Of a stretch of DNA of 64,000 nucleotides, positions 34,836 to 45,521 are shown one piece after another. Under the pieces are notes generated by a model. The model was not told the DNA's origin, ran no database searches, and saw nothing but the letters and a program-made list of their open reading frames with translations. Each line of letters begins with the position of its first letter. The stretch's first letter is position 1. The DNA lies in NCBI GenBank assembly GCA_933207985.1, contig OW240915.1, positions 278,489,953 to 278,553,952 on the forward strand, read 5' to 3'. Origin of the DNA: Pelobates cultripes. Lineage: Eukaryota; Chordata; Amphibia; Anura; Pelobatidae. A program made the position numbers and the translations under genes.

Positions 34836-35110
34836 AATACATTGCCCCTTCCCCCCATTCTAATACACTGCCCCCAAATCCAATACATTGCCCCCCTCCC
34901 TCCACTCTTATACACTGCCCCTTCACCCATTCTAATACATTGCCCCCAAATCCAACACACTACCCCTCCTCCCAATCTAATACATTCCCCCTTAATCTAA
35001 TACACTGCCCCTCCTCCCTCCATTCTAATTGAATAGACTGCCCCCACACCCACCAATCTACTTTAATACACTGCCCTCTCCCCAATTTAACACACTGGCC
35101 CCCTCCCTCC
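34836..35110. repeat. Short tandem array, 'ctaatacactgcccc' units
   Basis: A dozen or so imperfect units of 18-38 bp on the theme 'caatctaatacattgcccc', inside hAT-3. The 109-residue plus-strand frame (34671-35000) is made of this repeat. Confidence 0.75.
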
Positions 35111-35548
35111 CTCAAATAAATACACGGCCCTCCCCTCCTCCCTCTTCTCCTACCTTACAATTTGCTGTCTGTCCTCCAGTTTTAGCAACAGCCCTGCTAT
35201 AGCAGGCCAGACGCTCCTCTGGCACTGCAAGCAGGAGGGAAGGGGGGATGGCTGCTTTGGTCTGCTCTGCAGACACACAGCCACTTTGTCCTTTTGTGGC
35301 CGGGAGAGCAAGAATCAGGAAATATTTTTCCTGACTTGCTGGTCGCAGCCACAGCTGAAAGCAACTCTATGGCAGGCGGGCCGTAAATATGCCGCATGCT
35401 TGACTTGCTCGCCTTAGGGGGTCGCCCCCCTTTTTTCTTTTCTCTGAAAAGGCAGTGTTTGCATGAAAATGCCTACATACAATGATCATACTCACCAGAA
35501 CAACTACAAGAAGCTTTAGTTGTTCTGGTAACTATAGTGTCCCTTTAA

Positions 35549-35927
35549 ACACACCTCTAGTGGCTGTCTACTAGAGGCTCTTCCTCTGCAACAATTGAGT
35601 TTAACTTGGTGACATTTAACATCCATGAGGACGTTGAACGTCAAACACACCTTGTCACTATGAGGAGCATTGGACTTGATTATCATCAAGAAAGCAACAG
35701 CTCCAGGAGGAGTGGGCGCAGCACCTATTGCGTCTCGGTGCGGAGAAAAAAAAAAAAGTTTTACTTGTTTTTTTTTGCCCCTCTTTTTTTTTTTTAAAAG
35801 CATGTTAATGGGGGGAAACTAGGACATATGCGTTTGCATTCTTAACGTTGTAGTGTTACTTTAAGCATTGTATGAAAGTATACAGATCACATATCCATTT
35901 TCACATTACAAAGTGCAATTTACTTAC
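35549..35927. other. Intronic DNA with T2-like fragment
   Basis: Starts with 'cctctagtggctgtc', a box shared with T2 interiors, and contains A and T runs near 35745-35800. It lies directly downstream of the MRPS28 exon 2 donor. Confidence 0.4.
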
Positions 35928-36109
35928 TCGCTGTCTTGCTCAGGTCTCTTGCACACACAATGAAACTTGGCTCCAAAGTCGATGTATAAGTGGTCATCAA
36001 CAATATGCATGATTTTACCAAACGCTATCTTGTCTTTGGCAGGTCCCATCTGAATAAGTGGAGATCGGCGAAGTAAAGAAGCAAAGGACTCAGTACTCTT
36101 GAAGAGCTC
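35928..36109 (-). CDS. MRPS28: MRPS28 internal exon (mitoribosomal protein bS1m/mS28)
   Basis: Minus-strand exon of 182 bp. A 3' splice site 'tctcatag' precedes it and a strong donor GTAAGT follows. The translation includes '[20 protein letters not shown]', '[18 protein letters not shown]' and the '[10 protein letters not shown]' segment. These match the conserved S1-like core of MRPS28, a subunit of the mitochondrial small ribosomal subunit. It starts in phase 0 and ends with two bases of a codon. The exon found upstream (45375-45208) also ends in phase 0, so the two can be joined. About 25 residues present in the mammalian protein between these parts are not accounted for. The final exon was not found downstream, so it probably lies beyond the window. 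Confidence 0.93.
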
Positions 36110-39100
36110 CTATGAGACATTACGGGAAAAATGGATTAGAGATGTGTTGGCATCAGTAATTGCTGCTGGCCCCTGCATCAGGAAAAAGCAAGACATGAAT
36201 TAAAAAGCAATCAGTTCTGGCCAGTCAGTTACAAATCGCATAAAATAAAAAATAAAAATAAAAAGAGTAAATAAAATCTATCAACTATTCTTAAATGATA
36301 AGACTTTGATAACCACCAACATATTCTAGTATCTAAATGGTAGATTCCCAGATGTTGTAAAACGACAACTTCCATGATGCTTTGCATGCCTTTAGAATGC
36401 CTGTGGAATGACAAAGCATCAAGGAAGCATCAGGTAGACATCAGGTATATTGGTACGTAGGTCCTCAAATTTAGCTCGAGGTTCACCGGGAAGAGTATTA
36501 AAATGTAAAATTGTTATCCAGAAATCCATGAAGGCAGTTTTGGGGCAGGCTTTTTTTTATTTTATTTTTGGGGTGGATTGTAAAGACTTGAACTTTACAT
36601 GAGATTTAATGACCAATAAACACTCTCCACTGAATAAAAACTTATGATAATTTTTAACAATTATTATTATTATTTTTTCTAATGAAGCCTTTATAAAAAT
36701 AATTAGGTTTTAAAGACTTGTCAAGTATGAGCATCTCTTACAGCGACATCTTTAGAAAGATACAGTAAAATCAGGACATGTGAACTCTGACACTTCATTA
36801 CCATGGAGACTAAAGTAGAGGCCACTTACAGCTTGCTATCAGACAGCCTGTCACCATATTCTAACTGCAATCTGCTTCCAAGTGCTCATTAGTGACATGA
36901 ATACTGATCCCTTCTCTATAAGGAGAATTTCACAGAAGCCACACAGATTAATGCATGCAGTCCCAAATTCATTTAAGTACTAATGGCCTTTGGCAAAATT
37001 TGTTTTCCAGCTGCGTGCTGTAGTGGAGTGCCCTGTCGTTGCCCACTATAAGTGGTAAAACCATTTCAGAACTGTGACTTCTTACATGGGTCCACTGGGA
37101 GCTGCTTCCTGCCTTTACCATTTATGAGAGAGAACCTGGAGCTTGCTATATGAGCTAGGCCCTACAAAGAAGCGCTTAGCTCAGGAGAGGTAATAGAAGC
37201 TCCTGCTCAGATGCTTACACAGTTTCTCATCGCCAGTAATGAAGGTGAGAAGCGGTGGCCAGCAGATCACAGGTAAAAAGATGAGCTATTCTATAACATT
37301 TTCACTTATGGGGGGGGCACCACAATAACTACGACAGTGCTCTGTAGTGGTTATGGTGCCTGGAGTGTTCTTTCAAAATTAACAAGATACAAAAAGGATA
37401 ATTTAAATTCTTGTATTTACTGAAAATAGCAATATTTTGCTACTTGTTCTGTGGGTTCCTGTGAGTTGTAGTTCAAATAGGCATCAAGGGGAAAGAAGGT
37501 AAGAGTGGGTGATGAAAGAAGACTAGAGGGATGAGAAAGGGGGAAAGGATATCAAAAGAATACAAATTGATTTCTAAAAAGCCTCTTGGCAAAGAATAAA
37601 AAAATAAATAAAAAATATTTGAAAGACATAAAAGAGAGAAAAAAAAAAGATCAAGCCACTAAACAGGTAGAGGGTAGAAATATGTTGGCATGAACGAGAT
37701 ACAAGATACTTTAGAGACCACTGTCTTTTTATCTTCAATGGGCAACTTTAAAGACCACCCCCAACAACAACTTCAGGAGTTGAAGAAGAAATTTAAAAAA
37801 AGTCTTTAGCTGATTCAGTAGGCGCACCGTATGAGGCATTGGCGAACACAAAATATTAATCTTATATCACAGAAATAAAGGAAACATTTTAATTTATAAA
37901 ATATCCTTTAATCTCTCACTCAGCAAACACTAGATTTTGTTTATTTGTATTTAGTGCCAGCAGATTGCACAGCACAATATAAAACAAATATAACAAAGTA
38001 TTACAATAAAATACACATAGCTTAGCAGTGGTACAGGACAGAACACCATGCTCATGACAGCTTTCAATTTTCTAGTGCTGTCATTACATCTTGCCCCTGT
38101 CATTCTATTTTGGAATATTGAATAGATTTTTTTTTTTTTTTCTGATGGCATAGATAGTCATAGTTCCTCAAGGGTAAACTCACTGGCACAGAATCTTTCG
38201 CTCGCATTTCCTTGTACTTTCAATACGCAAAATATGCTGGCAGTTTTAAAATAAAAATAGAATAAAAACGGCATGGAATTAATCACTTCATTTACAGAAC
38301 TGCTATCCTTGATGAAGTAGCTCCCCCTTGTGGTTAGTTTTCATTTTTTTTCTTACTCCCAGGGCAGTTAGCTACTGACAGGTGTAGAGTACCTTTCTCA
38401 TATGCATTAAGGAACATAGACAGGTGACTGAAATGAGAATTACCGGGAATGCAAAGAGAAATCTCAGGTCAGAACATCCAAATTGATAAAATCCTGCAAC
38501 ATAGCTAGGCAATTTTGGCCTAAAATTTGGGATTCCCTTTAAATTTCTCAATTTAGTAAATAAACCTGACAGTAAACAAGTGCTAAAGGGGTAATTTGAT
38601 GTTATAATCTACAATTCTTAATTTAAAGAGACACTCCAAGCATTGTAACAACCTATGCTACTTGTAAAAGTATGGTAGATGAAGATCCAAATGTATCCCT
38701 CTCCGTGGAATATGTATATCTGAGTCAATCTGAAAAGAGTGGCTCTAATCTTCTTGGGCAACAAATTTATTCTAATTTTTTTGATGAATGGAGAAACAGA
38801 GGTCTTCTCCATTACAGATTGTCTATTTAATGGTCATATGGGATTGTCTTCTCATCTTTCCATGTTCAGCCCTCCAACATCACCCCATGCAGGCAATGTG
38901 AAGATTAGCATATAGAGCACAGGACTGTCAGATCTTTCGGTCCATCCTTGTGCAATGGATTAGGGCTAATGTGCAAGCATCTTCAGTACAGAGAGGTGTT
39001 TATGTGTAGTTATTATGAAGATTATGCACTTTTGCAGTGGTTAAAAAAGTCAAAGACAGACATTCAAGCCCAATCTCCTGAGCCACACAATGATCGTATA

Positions 39101-39700
39101 CCTGGGTGTCGCTCACTCCCACCCATGGAGTTCACTGCAGACAAGTCCATGCACCAAATAACATATAGTTACAAATTCCTAATCAACCAAAACATACAAT
39201 TAGAGGTGGCCAATAATCCAAGCACTGAGTGTTCCCTAACTAGTATCTAGATATCACATCCAAGCCTACATATGTGGCCACTAGATGCATTGAAATAATA
39301 CGGTACACTATGCAATTGGGGTGTTTGGCTTAAACTAAAATAAACATACAAAACAATCACTCCAATCAGCTGAAACACACATGGAAATTTACAAATTGTA
39401 TATATATTCTCATATTATGTTTTAGTTTTTTTTTTTTTTTTTTAAATATATTCTTTTCATGTCAATTTGCATAGGTGTTTAGGCTAATTGGGGTGATTGG
39501 TGTATATATTTTTTGCTCTCGCACAAATGCCCCAATTGTTTAATGTACAGTATTATATTTTATGGGTTCATGGGTGTATCAAGACTGTTTGCGGCTGTGT
39601 GCTGGGGTTAGTTTTTTGTTTGTTTTTTTTGTTTTTTTTTACTTTATGGGGTAAATGCTGAATTCTTGAGATATTTGTAACACACAAAAACTGTCCAGCA
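36110..39700 (-). other. MRPS28 intron 1, distal part
   Basis: AT-rich intron DNA with a hairpin-MITE copy (36338-36420), ACTCCAAGCACC-family MITE ends near 37310-37375 and 38627-38660, a LINE-tail-like piece near 37940, and poly-T runs near 38130 and 39427. I looked for a small exon that would supply the missing MRPS28 residues and found no convincing one. Confidence 0.5.
36338..36420 (+). repeat. Hairpin MITE, 'GTAGATCCCCAGATGTT' family, copy 1
   Basis: 'ggtagattcccagatgttgt' then 'cttccatgatgctttgcat'. Related to copies at 45522 and 48136. Confidence 0.6.
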
Positions 39701-40080
39701 CAGGGTTTCCCAAAGTGTGGGTCGCAAGCCACTGGCAGGACACCGGCAGACACCACCCGCCCACGCCGTTTCAGAAGCCCGGTGCCGCAATACTAACACA
39801 GGGGTCGGCATAGTCAGGGTACCCATTGGGTGGCCTATGCACTTAAGCTTAAAGCCACCCAATGGGTATTATTGCTGGTTTTATAAATCTAAAACTGCCC
39901 AATATGTCTTAATGTGTAGCAATATGTCAGTCAGTATATATTTGTGTGTCAGTGTATGTCTGTGTGTCAGTATATGTGTTAGAATGTCTGTCTGTGCGTG
40001 TATGTTTCAGTATGTCTGTTAGTATACATATGTGTGTGTATGTGTCAGTATCTCTGTCAGTGTATATGTCTGTCTAAGTA
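39701..40080 (+). repeat. hAT-like fragment with GT-rich tail
   Basis: Begins CAGGGTTTCCCAAAGTGTGG, the kind of end seen in Charlie-like hAT repeats. It includes a perfect inverted pair 'acccattgggtggc' and 'gccacccaatgggt' (39821-39868), then degenerates into 'tgtgtgtcagtatatg' runs. The right end is not defined. Confidence 0.5.
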
Positions 40081-40145
40081 CAGGTGATACTCGAAAAATT
40101 AGAATATCGTGCAAAAGTTAATTTATTTCAGTAATGGAACATAAA
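40081..40145 (+). repeat. Tc1/mariner-like terminal fragment
   Basis: Contains 'actcgaaaaattagaatat' and 'tttatttcagtaatg', resembling the terminal repeat of Tc1-like elements common in fish and frogs. Only this end is present, abutting the minisatellite. The assignment is from memory of the family and was not searched. Confidence 0.5.
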
Positions 40146-40146
40146 G

Positions 40147-43100
40147 GCAGACAGTGACAGACTGAGATCTGCTCTGTGTGTGTCTGCTGTCAGTGTTGTA
40201 GTATTGACAGTGACAGTCTGAGATCTGCTCTGTGTGTGTCTGCTGTCAGTGTTGGAGGCAGACAGTGACAGACTGAGATCTGCTCTGTGTGTGTCTGCTG
40301 TCAGTGTTGTAATATTGACAGTGACAGTCTGAGATCTGCTCTGTGTGTGTCTGCTGTCAGTGTTGTAATATTGACAGTGACAGTCTGAGATCTGCTCTGT
40401 GTGTGTCTGCTGTCAGTGTTGTAGTATTGACAGTGACAGTCTGAGATCTGCTCTGTGTGTGTCTGCTGTCAGTGTTGTAGTATTGACAGTGACAGTCTGA
40501 GATCTGCTCTGTGTGTGTCTGCTGTCAGTGTTGTAGTATTGACAGTGACAGTCTGAGATCTGCTCTGTGTGTGTCTGCTGTCGGTGTTGTAGTATTGACA
40601 GTGACAGTCTGAGATCTGAACTGTGTGTGTCTGCTGTCAGTGTTGTAGTATTGACAGTGACAGACTGAGATCTGCTCTGTGTGTGTCTGCTGTCAGTGTT
40701 GGAGGCAGACAGTGACAGTCTGAGATCTGCTCTGTGTGTTTCTGCTGTCAGTGTTGTAGTATTGAAAGTGACAGTCTGAGATCTGCTCTGTGTGTGTCTG
40801 CTATCAATGTTGTAGTATTGACAGTGACAGTCTGAGATCTGCTCTGTGTGTGTCTGCTGTCAATGTTGTAGTATTGACAGTGACAGTCTGAGATCTGCTC
40901 TGTGTGTGTCTGCTGTCAGTGTTGTAGTATTGACAGTGACAGTCTGAGATCTGCTGTGTGTGTCTGCTGTCAGTGTTGTAGTATTGACAGTGACAGACTG
41001 AGATCTGCTCTGTGTGTGTCTGCTGTCAGTGTTGGAGGCAGACAGTGACAGTCTGAGATCTGCTCTGTGTGTGTCTGCTGTCAGTGTTGTAGTATTGAAA
41101 GTGACAGTCTGAGATCTGCTCTGTGTGTGTCTGCTGTCAATGTTGTAGTATTGTCAGTGACAGTCTGAGATCTGCTCTGTGTGTGTCTGCTGTCAGTGTT
41201 GTAGTATTGAAAGTGACAGTCTGAGATCTGCTCTGTGTGTGTCTGCTGTCAATGTTGTAGTATTGTCAGTGACAGTCTGAGATCTGCCTGGTGTGTGTCT
41301 GCTGTCAGTGCTGTAGCATTGACAGTGACAGTCTGGAGATCCGCTCCATGCAGTCTGCTGTCAGTGTTGTAGCATTACTGCGTGACAGTCCGAGATCCGT
41401 CTGTGTGTGTCTGCTGTCGGTGTTGTAGGCATTGACAGTGACAGTCTGAGATCTGATCTGTGTGTGTCTGCTGTCAGTAAGTGTGCATTGACAGTGACAG
41501 TCCGAGATCGCCCTGTGTGTGCCCGCCGTCAGTGTTGTAGTATTGACAGCACAGTCTGGAGATCCGCTCTGTGTGTGTCTGCTGTCGGTGTTGTAGTATT
41601 GACAGTGACAGTCTGGTGATCTGCTCTGTGTGTAAGTTCCGTCAGTCGGTGTTGTAGCATTGAGAGTGACAGACCAGATCTGCTCTGCGTGTGTCTGCTG
41701 TCGCGTTGGAGGCAGACAGTGACAGACTGAGATCTGCTCTGTGTGTGTCTGTTGTCAGTGTTGTAGTATTGACAGTGACAGACTGAGATCTGCTCTGTGT
41801 GTGTCTGCTGTCAGTGTTGTAGTATTGAGAGTGACAGTCTGAGATCTGCTCTGTGTGTGTCTGCTGTCAATGTTGTAGTATTGACAGTGACAGTCTGAGA
41901 TCTGCTCTGTGTGTGTCTGCTGTCAATGTTGTAGTATTGTCAGTGACAGTCTGAGATCTGCTCTGTGTGTGTCTGCTGTCGGTGTTGTAGTATTGACAGT
42001 GACAGTCTGAGATCTGCTCTGTGTGTGTCTGCTGTCAGTGTTGTAGTATTGACAGTGACAGTCTGAGATCTGCTCTGTGTGTGTCTGCTGTCAGTGTTGT
42101 AGAATTGACAGTGACAGTCTGAGATCTGCTCTGTGTGTGTCTGCTGTCGGTGTTGTAGTATTGACAGTGACAGTCTGAGATCTGCTCTGTGTGTGTCTGC
42201 CAGTCGCGTTGTAGTATTGACAGCATTAAATCTGAGATCCGCTGTGTAAATTGCTGTCAGTGTTGTAGTATTGAGAGTGACAGACTGAGATCTGCTCTGT
42301 GTGTGTCTGCTGTCAGTGTTGCAGTATTGAGAGTGACAGACTGAGATCTGCTCTGTGTGTGTCTGCTGTCAGTGTTGCAGTATTGACAGTGACAGTCTGA
42401 GATCTGCTCTGTGTGTGTCTGCTGTCGTTGTAGTATTGACAGTGACAGTCTGAGATCTGCTCTGTGTGTGCTGCTGTCAGTATTGACAGTGACAGTCTGA
42501 GATCTGCTCTGTGTGTGTCTGCTGTCAGTGTTGTAGTATTGACAGTGACAGTCTGAGATCTGCTCTGTGTGTGTCTGCTGTCAGTGTTGTAGTATTGACA
42601 GTGACAGTCTGAGATCTGCTCTGTGTGTGTCTGCTGTCAGTGTTGCAGTATTGACAGTGACAGTCTGAGATCTGCTCTGTGTGTGTCTGCTGTCAGTGTT
42701 GTAGTATTGACAGTGACAGTCTGAGATCTGCTCTGTGTGTGTCTGCTGTCAGTGTTGTAGTATTGACAGTGACAGTCTGAGATCTGCTCTGTGTGTGTCT
42801 GCTGTCAGTGTTGCAGTATTGACAGTGACAGTCTGAGATCTGCTCTGTGTGTGTCTGCTGTCAGTGTTGTAGTATTGACAGTGACAGTCTGAGATCTGCT
42901 CTGTGTGTGTCTGCTGTCAGTGTTGTAGTATTGACAGTGACAGTCTGAGATCTGCTCTGTGTGTGTCTGCTGTCAGTGTTGTAGTATTGACAGTGACAGT
43001 CTGAGATCTGCTCTGTGTGTGTCTGCTGTCAGTGTTGTAGTATTGACAGTGACAGTCTGAGATCTGCTCTGTGTGTGTCTGCTGTCAGTGTTGTAGTATT

Positions 43101-45184
43101 GACAGTGACAGTCTGAGATCTGCTCTGTGTGTGTCTGCTGTCAGTGTTGTAGTATTGACAGTGACAGTCTGAGATCTGCTCTGTGTGTGTCTGCTGTCAG
43201 TGTTGTAGTATTGACAGTGACAGTCTGAGATCTGCTCTGTGTGTGTCTGCTGTCAGTGTTGTAGTATTGACAGTGACAGTCTGAGATCTGCTCTGTGTGT
43301 GTCTGCTGTCAGTGTTGTAGTATTGACAGTGACAGTCTGAGATCTGCTCTGTGTGTGTCTGCTGTCAGTGTTGCAGTATTGACAGTGACAGTCTGAGATC
43401 TGCTCTGTGTGTGTCTGCTGTCAGTGTTGCAGTATTGACAGTGACAGTCTGAGATCTGCTCTGTGTGTGTCTGCTGTCAGTGTTGTAGTATTGACAGTGA
43501 CAGTCTGAGATCTGCTCTGTGTGTGTCTGCTGTCAGTGTTGCAGTATTGACAGTGACAGTCTGAGATCTGCTCTGTGTGTGTCTGCTGTCAGTGTTGTAG
43601 TATTGACAGTGACAGTCTGAGATCTGCTCTGTGTGTGTCTGCTGTCAGTGTTGTAGTATTGACAGTGACAGTCTGAGATCTGCTCTGTGTGTGTCTGCTG
43701 TCAGTGTTGCAGTATTGACAGTGACAGTCTGAGATCTGCTCTGTGTGTGTCTGCTGTCAGTGTTGTAGTATTGACAGTGACAGTCTGAGATCTGCTCTGT
43801 GTGTGTCTGCTGTCAGTGTTGCAGTATTGACAGTGACAGTCTGAGATCTGCTCTGTGTGTGTCTGCTGTCAGTGTTGTAGTATTGACAGTGACAGTCTGA
43901 GATCTGCTCTGTGTGTGTCTGCTGTCAGTGTTGCAGTATTGACAGTGACAGTCTGAGATCTGCTCTGTGTGTGTCTGCTGTCAGTGTTGTAGTATTGACA
44001 GTGACAGTCTGAGATCTGCTCTGTGTGTGTCTGCTGTCAGTGTTGTAGTATTGACAGTGACAGTCTGAGATCTGCTCTGTGTGTGTCTGCTGTCAGTGTT
44101 GTAGTATTGACAGTGACAGTCTGAGATCTGCTCTGTGTGTGTCTGCTGTCAGTGTTGTAGTATTGACAGTGACAGTCTGAGATCTGCTCTGTGTGTGTCT
44201 GCTGTCAGTGTTGCAGTATTGACAGTGACAGTCTGAGATCTGCTCTGTGTGTGTCTGCTGTCAGTGTTGCAGTATTGACAGTGACAGTCTGAGATCTGCT
44301 CTGTGTGTGTCTGCTGTCAGTGCTGTAGTATTGACAGTGACAGACTGAGATCTGCTCTGTGTGTGTCTGCTGTCAGTGTTGTAGTATTGACAGTGACAGT
44401 CTGAGATCTGCTCTGTGTGTGTCTGCTGTCAGTGTTGCAGTATTGACAGTGACAGTCTGAGATCTGCTCTGTGTGTGTCTGCTGTCAGTGTTGGAGGCAG
44501 ACAGTGACAGACTGAGATCTGCTCTGTGTGTGTCTGCTGTCAGTGTTGCAGTATTGACAGTGACAGTCTGAGATCTGCTCTGTGTGTGTCTGCTGTCAGT
44601 GTTGTAGTATTGACAGTGACAGTCTGAGATCTGCTCTGTGTGTGTCTGCTGTCAGTGTTGTAGTATTGAGAGTGACAGACTGAGATCTGCTCTGTGTGTG
44701 TCTGCTGTCAGTGTTGGAGTATTGACAGTGACAGTCTGAGATCTGCTCTGTGTGTGTCTGCTGTCAGTGTTGTAGTATTGACAGTGACAGACTGAGATCT
44801 GCTCTGTGTGTGTCTGCTGTCAGTGTTGTAGTAGACAGTGACAGTCTGAGATCTGATCTGTGTGTGTCTGCTGTCAGTGTTGTAGTATTGACAGTGACAG
44901 TCTGAGATCTGCTCTGTGTGTGTCTGCTGTCAGTGTTGTAGTATTGACAGTGACAGTCTGAGATCTGCTCTGTGTGTGTCTGCTGTCAGTGTTGTAGTAT
45001 TGACAGTGACAGTCTGAGATCTGCTCTGTGTGTGTCTGCTGTCAGTGTTGCCGTATTGACAGTGACAGTCTGAGATCTGCTCTGTGTGTGTCTGCTGTCA
45101 GTGTTGCCGTATTGACAGTGACAGTCTGAGATCTGCTCTGTGTGTGTCTGCTGTCAGTGTTGCCGTATTGACAGTGACAGTCTG
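40147..45184. repeat. 56-bp minisatellite array, about 90 copies
   Basis: Head-to-tail units of 56 bp ('ttgacagtgacagtctgaga', 'tctgctctgtgtgtgtctgc', 'tgtcagtgttgtagta'), about 5.04 kb. Each unit has an AGATCT palindrome and a TGACAG/CTGTCA dyad. Variants are an A for T in 'gacagaCtg', 'gttgCag' for 'gttgtag', and 'ggaggcagacag' for 'gtagtattgacag'. The central copies (about 42480-44300) are nearly identical, while both ends are more varied. The array lies wholly in MRPS28 intron 1 and ends 23 bp from the donor. Since 56 is not a multiple of 3, long translation is not expected and none is seen. Confidence 0.97.
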
Positions 45185-45207
45185 CTGCCATCACCTCATT
45201 CACTCAC

Positions 45208-45375
45208 CTGTCCTGGGGCTCGAGGGGGCTTATTACCGACATCCGTGTTACTTCCGGCTCCGGACAGAACGTGCTCTGCGGTGAATGTTGTGCTATAGGA
45301 CCGGGAGACCCCCGAAAGCGATGACCGTAACCTGCATAGCCACCAACCAGCATGTCTGCTACAGGGGGCAGCCAT
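45208..45375 (-). CDS. MRPS28: MRPS28 exon 1 (start codon and targeting peptide)
   Basis: Minus-strand 168-bp coding part of exon 1, ATG at 45375-45373, ending CAG before a strong donor GTGAGT. The 56 residues begin MAAPCSRHAG and are rich in Arg, Ser and aromatic residues, with no acidic residue before about position 34, as in a mitochondrial targeting sequence. The part after residue 37 ('LSGAGSNTDVGNKPPRAPG') parallels the human N-terminal region. The frame stays open upstream, but that DNA is MITE and LTR sequence, so this first conserved-style ATG is preferred. Identification rests on position, phase, targeting character and the downstream S1-like exon. N-terminal similarity alone would be weak. 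Confidence 0.82.
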
Positions 45376-45521
45376 GATGGGTACAGACAGGGAACCTGCG
45401 ACCTTACAGAGACCAGAGAGAACTGGCAGTCAGAACCGTGTCCACAGCGCCCTCTGCTGCCGCGACTGAATATCAACAGTGTGCCCTTCAAACCACAGGA
45501 ATACAGCATGTCAAACCTAGT
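45376..45521 (-). promoter_or_regulatory. MRPS28 5' UTR and proximal promoter region
   Basis: A 146-bp stretch between the start codon and the first upstream repeat. It is less AT-rich than its surroundings and has no TATA box, as expected for a housekeeping mitochondrial gene. It contains the CTCF-like motif listed separately. An ETS/GABP-type CCGGAAGT (complement of 45250-45257) lies just inside the coding exon. The transcription start is not determinable by eye. Confidence 0.5.
45444..45463 (-). promoter_or_regulatory. Candidate CTCF-binding motif
   Basis: Minus-strand GGCAGCAGAGGGCGCTGTGG closely follows the CTCF core CCANYAGRKGGCRS. It lies about 70-90 bp upstream of the MRPS28 ATG. The match is by eye against the known consensus; binding is inferred. 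Confidence 0.5.

Larger units (their letters stand above)
34312..35411 (+). mobile_element. Non-autonomous hAT-like element (hAT-3)
   Basis: The 8-mer CCTTAGGG flanks both sides (34304-34311 and 35412-35419). The left end CAAGCATGTCAAAGTC and right end GCATGCTTGACTTGCTCG are imperfectly inverted. The left part holds 'ggaccaaataaacaaggtt' and 'gggccgc', and the right part 'ggcgggccgtaaat', as in Charlie-like hAT elements. No transposase. The interior includes a T2 fragment and a tandem array. Confidence 0.55.
33957..35451. mobile_element. Insertion with 15-bp target duplication
   Basis: The 15-mer CTTTTCTCTGAAAAG occurs at 33942-33956 and again at 35437-35451, on either side of about 1.48 kb absent from sister MITEs. 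A duplication this long points to target-primed (LINE-mediated) insertion, or else to recombination at the hairpin. The left part of the insert (33958-34245) has inverted ends on 'ggacataaaatccag' and 'ctggattttatgttt'. The rest is taken up by hAT-3. Confidence 0.6.
33478..35548 (+). mobile_element. T2-type MITE, subfamily 2, split by later insertions
   Basis: TTAA at 33478-33481 and 35545-35548. The left end TTAAAGGAACACTATAGGG carries the 'gtcaggaacac' stem; the right end is CTATAGTGTCCCTTTAA. The element is cut at its central 'ccttttctctgaaaagg' hairpin by 33957-35451, leaving a MITE of about 575 bp, the size of the intact copies at 1852 and 53965. Confidence 0.8.

Noticed and set aside
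37951..38160. Minus-strand segment as the missing MRPS28 exon
   Set aside because: No acceptor with a pyrimidine tract and no match to the expected residues; the region looks like a LINE tail.
41407..42226. Short frames within the minisatellite
   Set aside because: They follow from the repeat composition and shift phase at every unit because 56 is not a multiple of 3.
40147..45184. CRISPR-like array
   Set aside because: There are no unique spacers. The whole 56-bp unit repeats head to tail in vertebrate DNA, so it is a minisatellite.
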